A DNA stretch of 8,886 bases from Corynebacterium sp. (GTDB lineage: Bacteria; Actinomycetota; Actinomycetes; Mycobacteriales; Mycobacteriaceae): assembly GCA_030450335.1 (NCBI GenBank), contig JAKDIS010000101.1, positions 1-8,886 on the forward strand. The letters run 5' to 3'. The first letter of the stretch is position 1, and each line of letters begins with the position of its first letter. A program made the translations under genes and the position numbers. Below the pieces are notes generated by a model that saw only the letters and a list, made by a program, of their open reading frames with translations, had not been told where the DNA came from and did not search any database. Shown piece after piece: positions 8,161 to 8,886 of this stretch.

Positions 8161-8195
8161 GCGTGTTGCGACTGTTAATGGTGGGGTCGCCGGGC

Positions 8196-8201
8196 TAAAC
8201 T
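8196..8201 (+). promoter_or_regulatory. -10 element of the ftsK-like gene (TAAACT)
   Basis: TAAACT is a good match to the actinobacterial -10 consensus and ends 7 nt before ATG 8209. No ribosome binding site lies between, so this is the third candidate leaderless start in the window. No -35 at the usual spacing stands out; TTGCGA (8166-8171) would be 24 nt away, which is too far. Confidence 0.55.
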
Positions 8202-8208
8202 GGCGCGC

Positions 8209-8886
8209 ATGTCAACGACCAGTCGCACGCGTACCTCTCCCGGGACCTCCTCCCGGCGCTCCACTGGGCGTTCCACCCGTCCGTCCGGCAACGCACCCAA
8301 GCGCGCCGCGACGCAGACCAGACGGATGCCGTCCTACGACACGACCGACTTCGAACGAACCGGCGGCGCGTTCAGCGCCGTGGGGTCGTCGGTGGGGTCG
8401 ATGTTCGGCGGCATGTCCCGCGGTATCGGTGGGCTCGCACGCAAGTTGTCGGTGAAGACGCCCGACGCCCCGGACGACGCCTACGGCGATGACGGCGGCC
8501 AGGGCAGCCACGACGCCGCCGAACTGCCCACGACCGTGATCGACAGGGCCTCCGGCGGCAGGAAGAATACCGGCACCAAGAAAGCTGGCACCAAGAAGAA
8601 GACCGCACCGAAGGGAGTGGACAGGCACGTGGAGGACGACAGGACGGCGTCCGGCGCAGGTAGCGACGTGACCGAGGACGACGACCGGGACCAGCTCGGC
8701 GACGCGCCGCGCGAACGCGTGGGAGGCGGCGCCGACGGTGCCGCCGACGCCGAACCAGGACGTCCCGGCGACGATGAGCGCGAGGGCGAGGGCGCCGAGG
8801 GCCGGGCCGTCGGCGCCCCCAACCCCCCCGTCGAGCCGCCGCGACGCGCCCGGGGACCCGTGGGCGGCCGCGCGCACCGCCCTACC
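8209..8886 (+). CDS. ftsK: Probable DNA translocase FtsK, N-terminal part only (runs off the window)
   Basis: The frame is open from ATG 8209 to the window end (226 codons, no stop) with strongly G/C-ending codons, so it is very likely coding. The identification as FtsK, the septal DNA pump that clears and resolves chromosome termini, is inferred from gene order after rnj and the MDMPI-like gene and from the N-terminal style. A Ser/Thr/Arg-rich start (1-40) leads to a Gly/Ser segment ending GMSRGIGGLARKLS (68-81), as seen in actinobacterial FtsK ahead of its membrane domain. Next come an acidic stretch, a Lys-rich patch TKKAGTKKKTAPK (123-135) and a long Asp/Glu/Gly/Ala region (about 142-200). 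No membrane helix or ATPase motif appears in the visible part, so the cytoplasmic lead would be unusually long for FtsK. A C7 run at 8823-8829 is a possible sequencing-error or slippage site; a shift there would change everything after residue 205. Another protein with a disordered start remains possible. Confidence 0.62.
   Translation, partial: MSTTSRTRTSPGTSSRRSTGRSTRPSGNAPKRAATQTRRMPSYDTTDFERTGGAFSAVGSSVGSMFGGMSRGIGGLARKLSVKTPDAPDDAYGDDGGQGSHDAAELPTTVIDRASGGRKNTGTKKAGTKKKTAPKGVDRHVEDDRTASGAGSDVTEDDDRDQLGDAPRERVGGGADGAADAEPGRPGDDEREGEGAEGRAVGAPNPPVEPPRRARGPVGGRAHRPT

Noticed and set aside
8212..8877. Minus-strand frame with a membrane-like stretch (ALGALALALIVAGTSWFG) that resembles the first FtsK membrane helix, raising the idea of a local inversion
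   Set aside because: Complements of Asp, Glu and Lys codons read as Val, Leu and Leu, so acidic or Lys-rich sense DNA automatically gives hydrophobic antisense. The plus frame has consistent G/C-ending codons from a good promoter and ATG. Checking the sequence beyond 8886 would settle it.

Overview
The window is a housekeeping region from a high-GC Gram-positive actinobacterium, most likely a Corynebacterium or close relative. The basis is the strongly G/C-biased third codon positions, protein sequences that I recall as close to the C. glutamicum and Mycobacterium tuberculosis homologues, and the gene order pnp-dapB-thyX-dapA-rnj-(MDMPI-like)-ftsK, which I recall from C. glutamicum. No search was run, so genus and family calls rest on motif recognition. 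All genes lie on the + strand. I see no rRNA, tRNA, CRISPR array, insertion sequence or phage gene.

Layout: 1-150 is the leader of pnp. 151-2622 is pnp (polynucleotide phosphorylase) with an unusual Lys/Ala/Pro tail ahead of the normal enzyme. After a 66-nt C-rich spacer come dapB (2689-3456) and, 21 nt later, thyX (3478-4236). A 66-nt gap with a probable promoter leads to dapA (4303-5205), and 7 nt later rnj (5213-7426, RNase J) with a long Gly/Asn/Arg-rich N-terminal tail. A 77-nt gap containing a 9-bp periodic CCGG array and a promoter-like element precedes a small MDMPI/DinB-like gene (7504-8118, TIGR03085 type). A 90-nt gap with a palindrome and a good -10 element precedes a reading frame that runs off the window (8209-8886), probably the N-terminus of the DNA translocase FtsK.

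How the genes work together: DapA and DapB catalyse the two consecutive steps that open the diaminopimelate/lysine branch, feeding cell wall and protein synthesis. ThyX makes dTMP using folate and flavin. PNPase and RNase J are the main 3'-to-5' and 5'-to-3' RNA decay nucleases of actinobacteria. FtsK moves chromosome termini at division. The cluster is therefore basic growth machinery and not an accessory island.

The most interesting signal is that both RNA-decay nucleases carry long, low-complexity and probably disordered N-terminal tails of different chemistry, which suggests an RNA-binding or condensate-forming degradosome. The second is that dapA, the MDMPI-like gene and ftsK each have a -10-like hexamer ending only 7-8 nt before the ATG and no Shine-Dalgarno sequence, so they are candidates for leaderless mRNAs, while dapB, thyX and rnj have purine-rich ribosome binding sites.
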